A stretch of DNA of 64,000 nucleotides from CAXSEF01 sp964236535 (GTDB lineage Bacteria > Pseudomonadota > Alphaproteobacteria > Acetobacterales > Acetobacteraceae). The position numbers and the translations under genes are program-made. Position 1 is the first letter of the stretch, and the number at the start of each line of letters is the position of its first letter. The notes beneath the pieces are model-generated. The model was not told the origin of the DNA, searched no databases, and saw nothing but the letters and a program-made list of their open reading frames with translations. Positions 8,363-16,781 of this stretch are shown piece by piece. Location: NCBI GenBank assembly GCA_964236535.1, contig CAXSEF010000005.1, positions 1-64,000 on the forward strand. The letters are read 5' to 3'.

Positions 8363-9450
8363 TGCTGTTCGACCTGTTCCGTCCGCACGCCGAGCAGTTC
8401 GCACTGTTCAACCTGTTCCGCTACATCACTTTCCGCTCCGGCGCCGCCTGCCTGACCGCGCTCGTGCTCAGCTTCGTGCTCGGCAGCCCAGTGATCCGCT
8501 GGCTGAAGTCGGTGCAGCGCGGCGGCCAGCCGATCCGTCTCGACGGCCCGGAGCGCCACCTGTTGGAAAAGCAGGGTACCCCCACGATGGGCGGCGTGCT
8601 CATCCTGCTGGCTGCGGTTGGCTCGACCCTACTCTGGGCGGATCTAGACAACGACTACGTGGGCGCGGTGCTGCTCTGCACGCTGGGCTACGGCGCAATC
8701 GGCTTCGCCGACGACTACCTCAAGCTGTCGCGCCGCAACACCCATGGCGTGTCGGCACGCGGCAAGCTGGTGGCCCAGTTGGTGATCGGGCTCGCCGCCG
8801 CCGTCTGGATCTGCGCCTCCACCCGCGGACCGCTCGCCACCGGCCTCACCTTGCCGGTGTTCAAGGAGGTGCTGATCCCGTTCGGCCTGTTCTTCCCAGT
8901 GGTCGGCATGCTGGTGATGCTCGGCGCATCGAACGCGGTAAACCTGACCGACGGGTTGGACGGGTTGGCGATCGTGCCGACCATCATCGCCGCCGCGGTG
9001 TTCGCGCTGATCTCCTACCTGGTCGGCAACCGGGTATTTGCCGACTACCTGCAGCTCAACCCCATACCCGGTGCGGGGGAACTCGGCGTGTTCTGCGCGG
9101 CCCTGGTCGGCGCCGGCATCGGCTTCCTGTGGTTCAACGCTCCTCCGGCCGCGGTGTTCATGGGCGACACCGGCAGCCTGGCGCTGGGCGGCGCGCTCGG
9201 CGCGGTTGCGGTCGCCACCAAGCACGAGATCGTCCTGGCGATCGTCGGCGGGCTGTTCGTGGTCGAGACCGTGTCCGTCATCATCCAGGTGTTCTGGTTC
9301 AAGCGCACGGGTCGCCGGGTCTTCCTGATGGCGCCGCTGCACCACCACTTCGAGAAGAAGGGCTGGGCCGAGCCGACCATCGTCATTCGCTTCTGGATCG
9401 TCTCGATGATCCTGGCCCTCGTCGGGCTGGCCACGCTGAAGATCCGATGA
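8362..9450 (+). CDS. mraY: Phospho-N-acetylmuramoyl-pentapeptide transferase MraY
   Basis: Integral membrane enzyme that transfers phospho-MurNAc-pentapeptide to undecaprenyl phosphate to make lipid I. The 362-residue sequence is strongly hydrophobic with about ten membrane segments. It contains the family motifs FADDYLK, NLTDGLDGLA with the catalytic aspartates, FMGDTGSLALGG and the late HHHFEKKGW. Start overlaps the murF stop and end overlaps the murD start. Confidence 0.97.
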   Translation: MLFDLFRPHAEQFALFNLFRYITFRSGAACLTALVLSFVLGSPVIRWLKSVQRGGQPIRLDGPERHLLEKQGTPTMGGVLILLAAVGSTLLWADLDNDYVGAVLLCTLGYGAIGFADDYLKLSRRNTHGVSARGKLVAQLVIGLAAAVWICASTRGPLATGLTLPVFKEVLIPFGLFFPVVGMLVMLGASNAVNLTDGLDGLAIVPTIIAAAVFALISYLVGNRVFADYLQLNPIPGAGELGVFCAALVGAGIGFLWFNAPPAAVFMGDTGSLALGGALGAVAVATKHEIVLAIVGGLFVVETVSVIIQVFWFKRTGRRVFLMAPLHHHFEKKGWAEPTIVIRFWIVSMILALVGLATLKIR

Positions 9451-10946
9451 CCCCGCTCATGTCTCCTGCCGCGGGCGCCTTTCCGGCCGACCTTGTCGCG
9501 GGCCGCCGCTACGCCGTGCTCGGCCTCGGGCGTAACGGCCTGGCGGTAGCGCTTGCGCTTCGGGCGATGGGGGCCGCGGTCAGTGCCTGGGACGACGGCG
9601 AAGTGTCGCGCGTGGCGGCCCTGGCGGAGGGCCTGGACGTTCGGCTGCCTGCCTTCCGCCGCCCGGATATCGCCTCGAGCCGTGCCCCAGACAGCGCCGG
9701 CTTCGACGCCCTGGTCGCCTCGCCCGGGATCGCCCACCGACTGCCCGCGCCTCACCCTGTCGCCGCCGCAGCGATCGCCGCTGGCATCCCGGTGCTGTCG
9801 GACGCCGAGCTGCTGTTCCAGGCGGTGCGGGCCACGGGTTCGAAGGCGCGCTTCGTCGGCATCACAGGGACGAACGGCAAGTCCACCACGACGGCCCTGC
9901 TCGCCCATGTCCTGGCCGCGCTGGACATCCCGGTCGCCGCCGGGGGCAATCTCGGCCCTGCGGCACTCGCGCTGCCTCTGCTGCCCGATCGCGGCATCTA
10001 CGTGCTGGAGATGTCGTCCTACATGCTGGAGCGGCTGCAGACTTTGCGCTTCGACGCCGCCTGCCTGCTCAATCTCAGCCCCGACCACCTCGACCGCCAC
10101 GGCGACATGGCCGGCTACGTTGCCGCGAAACACCACATCTTTGATCGCATGACCCACGCCGATCTCGCCGTGGTCGGCGTCGACGACGCGGCCTCGGCAA
10201 ACCTGGCAGCACAGCTCTCCGCCGGGTCCGGGCCGCAGGTCCGCCGGATCGCCGGCAAGGAAGGTGCTGCAGGCACTGCCGACATCTTCGTCCGCGACGG
10301 CCGGATGTGTGAGCCGGCCCGCCGCATTGACCTCCGGCTTGACGAGGCGACGGCGCTGCCTGCCGCGCACAACGCGCAGAACGTCGCCGCGGTGGTGGCC
10401 ATGGCCGTGCATCTTGCCGGCGTGACGCAAAATGCCGGCTTCGCGCGCATTGCCGACGCGGTGCGCCGCTTCCCCGGCCTGCCGCATCGCCAACGCCGCA
10501 TCGCCGAGCGAGGGGGAATCGCCTTTGTCGACGACAGCAAGGCCACCAACGCCGATGCCGCCGCGCGTGCCCTGGGTTGCTACAAGCGCGTCGTGTGGAT
10601 TGCAGGCGGTATCGCCAAATCGGGCGGCATCGAACCGCTGGCCCCGCAGTTTTCCGCAGTGGCCCACGCGCTGCTGATCGGCCGCGACGCCCTGGTGCTG
10701 GCCACGACGCTCGCCGCAGCCGGCGTCTCGCACGAGATCGCCGGCACGCTGGAGGCCGCCGTGCCCCGCGCTGCCCGTGCCGCTGCCGCACTCGGCGCGG
10801 ACACGGTGCTGCTCTCTCCCGCCTGCGCCAGCTTCGACCAGTTCGCGAGCTTCGAGGCCCGCGGCGAGCGCTTCGCGGAACTGGTCCACGCTCTTCCCGG
10901 CTGCAAGGCCGGCGCCACCCCGACCCGCAGCGAGGACGCCGCCTGA
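9447..10946 (+). CDS. murD: UDP-MurNAc-L-alanine:D-glutamate ligase
   Basis: Mur ligase for the second residue, D-Glu, of the peptide stem. The real start is ATG at 9447, in an ATGA overlap with mraY, although the frame is open far upstream into murF. The product of 499 residues shows the N-terminal nucleotide fold VLGLGRNGLA, the ATP loop GTNGKST, NLSPDHLDRHG and DDSKATNADA, all typical of MurD. It is a little longer than usual (about 440-470). The stop overlaps ftsW. Confidence 0.95.
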   Translation: MTPLMSPAAGAFPADLVAGRRYAVLGLGRNGLAVALALRAMGAAVSAWDDGEVSRVAALAEGLDVRLPAFRRPDIASSRAPDSAGFDALVASPGIAHRLPAPHPVAAAAIAAGIPVLSDAELLFQAVRATGSKARFVGITGTNGKSTTTALLAHVLAALDIPVAAGGNLGPAALALPLLPDRGIYVLEMSSYMLERLQTLRFDAACLLNLSPDHLDRHGDMAGYVAAKHHIFDRMTHADLAVVGVDDAASANLAAQLSAGSGPQVRRIAGKEGAAGTADIFVRDGRMCEPARRIDLRLDEATALPAAHNAQNVAAVVAMAVHLAGVTQNAGFARIADAVRRFPGLPHRQRRIAERGGIAFVDDSKATNADAAARALGCYKRVVWIAGGIAKSGGIEPLAPQFSAVAHALLIGRDALVLATTLAAAGVSHEIAGTLEAAVPRAARAAAALGADTVLLSPACASFDQFASFEARGERFAELVHALPGCKAGATPTRSEDAA

Positions 10947-12067
10947 TGCCCGCCCTGTCGCGCTCCGACAATTCCGTGCTCGGCCGCTGGTGGTGGACCG
11001 TGGACCGCTGGACCCTGTTCGCGGTCACCGCGCTGATCGGCTTCGGCTACATCCTGATGCTGGCGGCAAGCCCTGCGGTCGCCGAGCGCATCGGCCAGTC
11101 CCGCGACGTGTTCATCCTCAAGCAGGTGGTCTTCCTCGCCATCGCCGTGGTGATCGTCGTCGCGACCTCGATGCTGTCGGCGCGCTCCGTGCGGCGCCTG
11201 GCGATGGCCGGATGCGCGCTCGCGTTGCTTCTCACCTTCCTGACGCTGGTGCACGGCGTCGAGATCAAGGGTGCGCGTCGCTGGATCGCACTGCCCGGCA
11301 TGTCGCTCCAGCCCAGCGAGTTCCTCAAGCCGTGTTTCGCCGTGGTCACCGCCTGGCTGCTGACGGAGGGCCGGCGCACCCGCGGCTTTCCTGGAGCCCT
11401 GATCGCCTGCGCGCTGTTCGCTCTCATCCTCATGCTGCTGAAGTCGCAGCCCGACATCGGCATGCTCAGCGTCATCACCGCGGTGTTCTTCGCCCAGGCG
11501 TTTGTCGCCGGGCTGAACCTGTTCATGGTTGGCGTGTCCGCCGCAGGCATCGCCGCCGCTTCCGTCGGCGCCTACGCCCTGTTCCCCCACGTGCGAAGCC
11601 GCGTCACCCGCTTCCTGCACCCCGACCGCGGCGACCACTACCAGGTTGACACCGCGCTGCAGGCGTTCGGCAATGGCGGCCTGCTCGGGCGCGGTCCCGG
11701 CGAGGGCCGGGTCAAGGACCTGCTGCCTGACGCCCACGCCGACTTCGTGTTTGCCGTCGCCGGCGAGGAGTTCGGCCTTGTTGTCTGCCTCCTGATCCTG
11801 GGCATCTTCGCCTTGATCGTTGTGCGTGGTTTGCTGCGCCTGCTCGCCGAGACCGACGAGTTTGTCATGCTCGCTGCGTCGGGAATCATCACCGGCTTCG
11901 GCCTGCAGGCTTTCGTCAACATGGCATCCTCGCTGCACCTGATCCCCACCAAGGGAATGACCCTGCCGTTCATTTCGTACGGCGGCTCCTCGGCGATGTC
12001 CGTGGCGCTGGCGATGGGCATGCTGTTGGCGCTGACCCGGCTCCGGGCGCGGGGAGAAATGGCGTGA
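10946..12067 (+). CDS. ftsW: Septal peptidoglycan glycosyltransferase FtsW (SEDS)
   Basis: SEDS-family polytopic membrane protein that polymerises lipid II at the septum with FtsI. Starting at ATG 10946 in a TGATG overlap with murD gives 373 residues and about ten membrane segments. Recognisable SEDS segments are GARRWI, QPSEFLKP, QPDIGM, the large-loop FLHPDRGDHYQVD and the end motif ISYGGSSAMSVALAMG. The frame is open upstream inside murD, but that part is a shadow. A two-hairpin repeat and a spacer separate it from murG, the only sizeable gap before ftsA. Confidence 0.95.
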   Translation: MPALSRSDNSVLGRWWWTVDRWTLFAVTALIGFGYILMLAASPAVAERIGQSRDVFILKQVVFLAIAVVIVVATSMLSARSVRRLAMAGCALALLLTFLTLVHGVEIKGARRWIALPGMSLQPSEFLKPCFAVVTAWLLTEGRRTRGFPGALIACALFALILMLLKSQPDIGMLSVITAVFFAQAFVAGLNLFMVGVSAAGIAAASVGAYALFPHVRSRVTRFLHPDRGDHYQVDTALQAFGNGGLLGRGPGEGRVKDLLPDAHADFVFAVAGEEFGLVVCLLILGIFALIVVRGLLRLLAETDEFVMLAASGIITGFGLQAFVNMASSLHLIPTKGMTLPFISYGGSSAMSVALAMGMLLALTRLRARGEMA

Positions 12068-12076
12068 GCCAAGGTA

Positions 12077-12130
12077 AAGCAAGGCCAGAGCCCTGCCCTG
12101 GACCCGCCAGGGCGACCCGCCCTGGATCGG
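12077..12130 (+). repeat. Two-hairpin dispersed repeat, copy 1
   Basis: Begins AAGCAAGG, followed by an imperfect hairpin CCAGAGCCCTGCCCTGG, the linker ACCCG, and a perfect 8-bp stem CCAGGGCG (12107-12114) with CGCCCTGG (12118-12125) around the loop ACC, ending in ATC. The same layout recurs at 38815-38862, 43447-43510 and 60127-60180. It lies between the ftsW stop and the murG start, where it could attenuate or process the polycistronic mRNA. Confidence 0.6.
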
Positions 12131-12230
12131 CACAAATCGGCACAGCCCACGATAATAAAGTTTTGGGACGAGTCCCTGGCAGACTCCAGAGCTTGTGGCC
12201 TTGCTTGCCGCTGCCGTCCGGCATGTCGCG

Positions 12231-13496
12231 ATGAGAGGCCCGGCCGTGCGCCCTATCGTCATCGCCGCTGGCGGCACCGGCGGCCATTTCTTCCCCGCCG
12301 AGGCCCTCGCCGCCGAACTGCTCTCGCGCGGCCACCGGGTCGTGCTGATGACCGACTCCCGCTCCGGCGGTCTGCGCTCGCCGGTGTTCGAAGGCGGCGA
12401 GAGCTTCGTCCTGTCCGGCGCCGGCATCGCCGGCCGTGGCATGGGCCGGGCTGCGCGTGCTGTCGCCGCACTCGCCGCCGGCACCGTCCAGTCCCGTACC
12501 ATCCTGGCCCGACTCGGCGCGTCCGCTGTCGTGGGCTTCGGCGGCTACCCGAGCGTGGCACCTATCCTCGCCGCAGCCACGCTGCGCCGACGTCCTGCGC
12601 TCATCCTGCACGAGCAGAACGCCGTGCTTGGCCGGGCCAACCGCTGGCTCGCCGCGCGCGCGGACGTCCTCGCGCTCGGCTTCGCCGATACCACCGCCAT
12701 TCCCGCCGGCACGACAACCCGCGTCACCGGCAACCCGGTCCGCCCCGCCATCCGCGTCCTCGCCGGCATCGACCGCCCTGCCCTGCAGCCCGGCCAGCTG
12801 CGCCTTCTGGTGCTCGGCGGTTCGCTTGGCGCGCGCGTGTTCAGCGATGTCGTGCCGCCTGCCCTTGCCGCGCTGTCGCCGCAACACCGCGCTGGCCTTC
12901 GCGTGGCGCAACAGTGCCGCGCCGAGGATCTCGCCCGGGTCGGGCAGGCCTACCAGGCCGCCGGCATCGCCCACGAGCTCTCGCCGTTTTTCCCCGACAT
13001 CGCCGGGCACCTTGCCGACTGCGACATGGTGGTGGCGCGAAGCGGCGCGTCCAGCGTGGCCGAATTGGCGGTTGCCGGCTGCCCGGCGATCCTGGTGCCG
13101 CTGCCCTCGGCGATCGACGACCATCAGACGCGCAACGCACAGGCCTCCGGGGCTGTGGTCATCGCGCAACCGGACTTCACGTCGGAGCACCTCGCCGCAC
13201 GGATCGACTGCATCCTCCGCGACCCTTCGGTGCTGGGCTTGATGAGCCGGGCCTGTGCCGCTCAGGGGCGCGTTGACGCCGCAGTCTGCCTGGCCGACCT
13301 GGTGGAAAGCCAGCTCGCCGCGAAGCAAGGGCGGGGCTCTGCTTCATGCGCTGCCGGAAGGAGCCCCTTCGCACCAGCTTCCATCCAGAATGAAACCCCC
13401 GCGGGGGTGCCGCTTGACGGAGGCCGGGGTCTGGTGAGCAACGGGCTCCCCAGCCTTGCCTTGCCTGTCATCGCCCGTCCGGAAACGCGTGCATGA
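12231..13496 (+). CDS. murG: Lipid II synthase, UDP-GlcNAc transferase MurG
   Basis: Peripheral membrane glycosyltransferase that adds GlcNAc to lipid I to form lipid II. The N-terminal donor loop AAGGTGGHFFPAEALA, the GFGGYPS and LHEQNAVLGRAN segments and the C-terminal GASSVAEL are diagnostic. I prefer ATG 12231, giving 421 residues; a GTG at 12195 would add 12 residues. The catalytic body ends at about residue 365. The last 55-60 residues have no match to the MurG fold, are low-complexity and are encoded by repeat-like palindromic DNA, so the C-terminus looks repeat-derived. The stop overlaps murC. Confidence 0.93.
   Translation: MRGPAVRPIVIAAGGTGGHFFPAEALAAELLSRGHRVVLMTDSRSGGLRSPVFEGGESFVLSGAGIAGRGMGRAARAVAALAAGTVQSRTILARLGASAVVGFGGYPSVAPILAAATLRRRPALILHEQNAVLGRANRWLAARADVLALGFADTTAIPAGTTTRVTGNPVRPAIRVLAGIDRPALQPGQLRLLVLGGSLGARVFSDVVPPALAALSPQHRAGLRVAQQCRAEDLARVGQAYQAAGIAHELSPFFPDIAGHLADCDMVVARSGASSVAELAVAGCPAILVPLPSAIDDHQTRNAQASGAVVIAQPDFTSEHLAARIDCILRDPSVLGLMSRACAAQGRVDAAVCLADLVESQLAAKQGRGSASCAAGRSPFAPASIQNETPAGVPLDGGRGLVSNGLPSLALPVIARPETRA
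13324..13408 (+). repeat. Degenerate repeat within the 3' end of murG
   Basis: The segment begins GAAGCAAGGGCGGGGCTCTG, close to the start of the dispersed two-hairpin repeat, and ends with a perfect 14-bp palindrome ACCCCCGCGGGGGT at 13395-13408. It lies inside the murG frame just where MurG homology stops. Membership in the repeat family is judged by eye and is uncertain. Confidence 0.4.
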
Positions 13497-14917
13497 GGGC
13501 CCTCCCGCTCGGAATCGGCACCATCCACTTCGTAGGCATCGGCGGCATCGGCATGTCCGGGATCGCCGAGGTGCTGCACACGCTCGGCTACGCGGTGCAG
13601 GGCTCCGACATGTCCGAGAACGCCAATGTGATGCGCCTGCGCGAGGCTGGCATTCCGGTCATGGCCGGACACGACGCCGCGAACCTCGGCAATGCGCAAG
13701 TGGTGGTGACCTCGACCGCGATCCCGCAGTCCAACTCTGAGGTCGCCGCCGCCCGTGCCAAGCTGATCCCGGTGGTGCGCCGCGCCGAGATGCTGGGCGA
13801 GCTCATGCGGCTGAAGTGGTCGGTTGCCATCGGCGGCACGCATGGCAAGACCACGACCACGAGCCTGATCGCCACGGTGCTGGAGGCCGCCCACCTCGAC
13901 CCCACCGTGATCAACGGCGGAATTATCAACGCGCTAGGCAGCAACACCCGTCTGGGCGAAGGCGACTGGATGGTCGTCGAGGCGGACGAGAGCGACGGCA
14001 GCTTCCTGCGTCTGCCCGCGGTGATCGCGGTCGTCACCAACATGGATCCCGAGCATCTCGACCACTGGGGCACCGGGGAGGCGATGATCGCCGCCTACGA
14101 CCAGTTCGTCTCGAACATTCCGTTCTACGGTTTCGCGGTGCTGTGCATCGACCATCCCACGGTGCAGCAGATGATCCCGCGCATCGACCGCCGCATTGTC
14201 ACCTATGGCTTCAGCCCGCAGGCCGATGTCCGCGCCGAACGTGTGGTCACCGACAAGATGGGCGCCACGTTCGAGGTGCAGCTCACCGACCGGCACCGCA
14301 ACACCCAGCGCCGCATGGGCCCGTTCCGCCTGCCGATGCTGGGACAGCACAACGTGCAGAACGCGCTCGCCGCGATCGCCGTCGGCATGGAAATGGAGAT
14401 CGACGACGCAACGGTGCGCAGCGCGCTGGCAGGCTTCAAGGGCGTCAAGCGCCGCTTCACCAAGACCGGCGAGTCGGGCGGTATCACCGTGATCGACGAT
14501 TACGGTCATCACCCGGTCGAGATCGCCGCCGTCCTCAAAGCCGCACGCCAGGCTGGTGCGCGCGACGTGGTCGCGGTCATGCAGCCGCACCGGTTCAGCC
14601 GCGTGGAGTCGCTGTTCGACGCATTCTGCTCATGCATGAACGACGCCGGCACCGTGATCGTTGCCGACATCTATGCCGCCGGCGAGGCACCGATTCCGGG
14701 CATCGACCGGGACGCCCTGGTCGACGGGCTGCGCGCGCGCGGCCACCGCAGCGTGGTGCCGCTGCCGGGGCCGGAGCACCTCGCCGAGATGGTGCACGCC
14801 ATCGCTCGTTCAGGAGACTTCGTGATCTGTCTCGGCGCCGGCACCATCACCGCCTGGGCGCAGTCCCTGCCCGCCGAGCTTGGCGCGCTGCAGGGTCCGC
14901 GCAGATCGGCCCGATGA
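13493..14917 (+). CDS. murC: UDP-N-acetylmuramate:L-alanine ligase
   Basis: First Mur ligase, joining L-Ala to UDP-MurNAc in the cytoplasm. The 474-residue protein has the Rossmann-like start HFVGIGGIGMSGIAEVL, the ATP loop GTHGKTTTTS, the segment EADESDGSF and the C-terminal DDYGHHPVEI, all MurC-specific. It overlaps murG by ATGA at its start and murB by ATGA at its end. Confidence 0.97.
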   Translation: MRALPLGIGTIHFVGIGGIGMSGIAEVLHTLGYAVQGSDMSENANVMRLREAGIPVMAGHDAANLGNAQVVVTSTAIPQSNSEVAAARAKLIPVVRRAEMLGELMRLKWSVAIGGTHGKTTTTSLIATVLEAAHLDPTVINGGIINALGSNTRLGEGDWMVVEADESDGSFLRLPAVIAVVTNMDPEHLDHWGTGEAMIAAYDQFVSNIPFYGFAVLCIDHPTVQQMIPRIDRRIVTYGFSPQADVRAERVVTDKMGATFEVQLTDRHRNTQRRMGPFRLPMLGQHNVQNALAAIAVGMEMEIDDATVRSALAGFKGVKRRFTKTGESGGITVIDDYGHHPVEIAAVLKAARQAGARDVVAVMQPHRFSRVESLFDAFCSCMNDAGTVIVADIYAAGEAPIPGIDRDALVDGLRARGHRSVVPLPGPEHLAEMVHAIARSGDFVICLGAGTITAWAQSLPAELGALQGPRRSAR

Positions 14918-15870
14918 CCCAGAATCGCGCGCCCGACCTCCTGCCGTCGCTACGCGGACGGCTGCAAGCCGATGCGCCACTGGCGCCGGTGACCTGGTTC
15001 CGCGTCGGTGGTCCGGCCGAACACCTGGTGCGCCCTGCCGATGCCGACGACCTCTGCGCCTTTCTGCGCGCCCTGCCGCTGGAGCTGCCGCTGACCGTGC
15101 TCGGCGCGGCGTCCAACCTGATCGTGCGCGACGGCGGCCTCGCAGGCGTCGTGCTGCGCCTGGCGCGCGGCTTTTCCGACGTCCTGGTCGAAGCCGACGG
15201 CTTGGTCGCCGGCGGCGCCTGCCTCGACGCCACCGTCGCGGAGCACGCCGCTGCCGCCGGGATGGGCGGCCTCGAGTTCCTCTCCGGCATCCCCGGCACC
15301 ATCGGCGGCGCGGTGGCGATGAACGCCGGTGCCTATGGCGTCGACATGGCCAGCTGCCTCGACTGGGTGGAGATCGCGACCCGCAGTGGCGAGCTGGTGC
15401 GCGTCCCCGCCCAGCACCTCGGTCTCGCATACCGCCACTCCAGCCTGCCGGCTGAGAGCGTGGTGGTGCGCGCCCGCCTGCGCGGCACACCGTCGGAGCC
15501 TGCTAGCATCGCCGCCCGGATGGCGCAGATTCGTAACTCGCGTGAGGCGACGCAGCCGGTCCGGGCCCGCACCGGCGGCTCCACCTTCCGCAACCCGGAT
15601 ACCGACCTGAAGGCCTGGGAGCTGATCGATGCGGCTGGCTGCCGAGGGCTCTCGCAGGGCGGAGCGCAGGTCAGCGAAAAACACTGCAACTTCCTGCTCA
15701 ATGCCGGCGGTGCCACCGCCGCCGACCTGGAAGGTCTCGGTGAAGAGGTCCGGCGGCGGGTCCACGCCGCTTCGGGGATCAAGCTGGAATGGGAGATCAG
15801 GCGCATCGGCCTGCCGCTTGAAGCGACACGGCGAGCAGGCAACGCCTGCTCGCCGTGCGCCGCGCTATGA
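14914..15870 (+). CDS. murB: UDP-N-acetylenolpyruvoylglucosamine reductase
   Basis: FAD- and NADPH-dependent reductase that makes UDP-MurNAc. The true start is ATG 14914, overlapping the murC stop; the frame is open upstream but only as a shadow of murC. The 318-residue product shows TWFRVGG, GAASNLIVRDGG, the FAD segment GIPGTIGGAVAMNAGAYG, the catalytic-region TGGSTFRNP, and GAQVSEKHCNFLLN. The short KHCNFL ending with no extra C-terminal domain is type II-like. The last dozen residues are encoded by a perfect 12-bp inverted repeat. Confidence 0.95.
   Translation: MTQNRAPDLLPSLRGRLQADAPLAPVTWFRVGGPAEHLVRPADADDLCAFLRALPLELPLTVLGAASNLIVRDGGLAGVVLRLARGFSDVLVEADGLVAGGACLDATVAEHAAAAGMGGLEFLSGIPGTIGGAVAMNAGAYGVDMASCLDWVEIATRSGELVRVPAQHLGLAYRHSSLPAESVVVRARLRGTPSEPASIAARMAQIRNSREATQPVRARTGGSTFRNPDTDLKAWELIDAAGCRGLSQGGAQVSEKHCNFLLNAGGATAADLEGLGEEVRRRVHAASGIKLEWEIRRIGLPLEATRRAGNACSPCAAL
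15829..15855 (+). repeat. Perfect 12-bp hairpin inside the murB 3' end
   Basis: CGGCGAGCAGGC at 15829-15840 pairs perfectly with GCCTGCTCGCCG at 15844-15855 around the loop AAC. It ends 11 bases before the ddl start codon, within the last codons of murB. No T tract follows, so an intrinsic terminator is unlikely in this operon. It may mark an mRNA processing or stability site, or be a short palindromic insertion that was kept in frame. Confidence 0.6.
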
Positions 15871-16781
15871 CCCGGGTCGCGGTCCTGCACGGCGGCATCT
15901 CCGCAGAGCGCGAGGTCAGCCTGTCCTCCGGCGCCCAGGTGATCGTCGCCCTGCGTTCACGCGGCTTCGACGTCACCCCGGTCGAGGTCGGTCCTGACTT
16001 GGCCGCGGTGCTCGCGGCGCTCTACCCCGCGCCGGACGCCGTGTTCAATGCCTTGCACGGCCGCTACGGCGAGGACGGCGTGATCCAGGGCGTGCTCGAC
16101 TGGCTTGGCATTCCCTACACTCATTCGCCGGTGCGCGCCTCGGCGATCGCCATGGACAAGGCGGTCTCGCGCCTGGTGTTCGCCGAGGCCGGCCTGCCGG
16201 TGGCAGCTGGGCGCGTCGTCACCGTGGCCGCACTGATCGAGGCGGACCCGCTACCGCTGCCCTACGTCATCAAGCCGCTGAACGAAGGCAGTTCGGTAGG
16301 CGTGCACATCCTGCGCGAGGGCGACAATCGACGCGAAGCGCTGGCGCGCGGCTGGACGCATGGCCCGGAGCTGCTGGTCGAGGAGTACGTCCCCGGCCGC
16401 GAGCTGACGGTGGGCGTGCTCGGCGACCGTGCGCTGACAGTGACTGACATCACCGCCAGCGGTTTCTACGACTACGAGGCCAAGTACACCGCAGGCAGAT
16501 CGCGCCACTTGCTGCCGGCGGCGATTCACCCCGACGCCTTCGTCGAGGCGCGACGCATCGCGCTGGCGGCGCACCGCGCCCTGGGCTGCCGGGGCGCCAC
16601 CCGTGCCGATTTCCGGTACGATAATACGCGCGGCGAACCGGGGCGACTCGTGCTGCTCGAGGTGAACACCCAGCCCGGCATGACCCCGGTATCGCTGTTG
16701 CCGGAGCAGGCGGCTCTCGAGGGCATGGACTTCGCAACGCTATGCGCCTGGATGGTGGAGCACGCCTCATGCCGCGGCTGA
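15867..16781 (+). CDS. ddl: D-alanine:D-alanine ligase
   Basis: ATP-grasp enzyme that makes D-Ala-D-Ala for MurF. I use ATG 15867, in an ATGA overlap with murB, rather than a GTG at 15855. The 304-residue product has VLHGGISAEREVSLSSG at the N-terminus, NALHGRYGEDGVIQG, the ATP-grasp segment VIKPLNEGSSVGV, EEYVPGREL and the magnesium-binding end VLLEVNTQPGMTPVSLLP. It overlaps ftsQ by 13 bases. Confidence 0.96.
   Translation: MTRVAVLHGGISAEREVSLSSGAQVIVALRSRGFDVTPVEVGPDLAAVLAALYPAPDAVFNALHGRYGEDGVIQGVLDWLGIPYTHSPVRASAIAMDKAVSRLVFAEAGLPVAAGRVVTVAALIEADPLPLPYVIKPLNEGSSVGVHILREGDNRREALARGWTHGPELLVEEYVPGRELTVGVLGDRALTVTDITASGFYDYEAKYTAGRSRHLLPAAIHPDAFVEARRIALAAHRALGCRGATRADFRYDNTRGEPGRLVLLEVNTQPGMTPVSLLPEQAALEGMDFATLCAWMVEHASCRG

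Noticed and set aside
7746..9446. Open frame continuous with murD for over 500 codons upstream
   Set aside because: This part is a shadow of murF and mraY: Arg/Pro/Ala-rich with no domain. MurD homology begins at the ATG at 9447, which overlaps the mraY stop as ATGA.
13816..14913. Open frame continuous with murB upstream
   Set aside because: Shadow of murC. It is Arg/Gly-rich and without family resemblance; murB starts at 14914 in an ATGA overlap.
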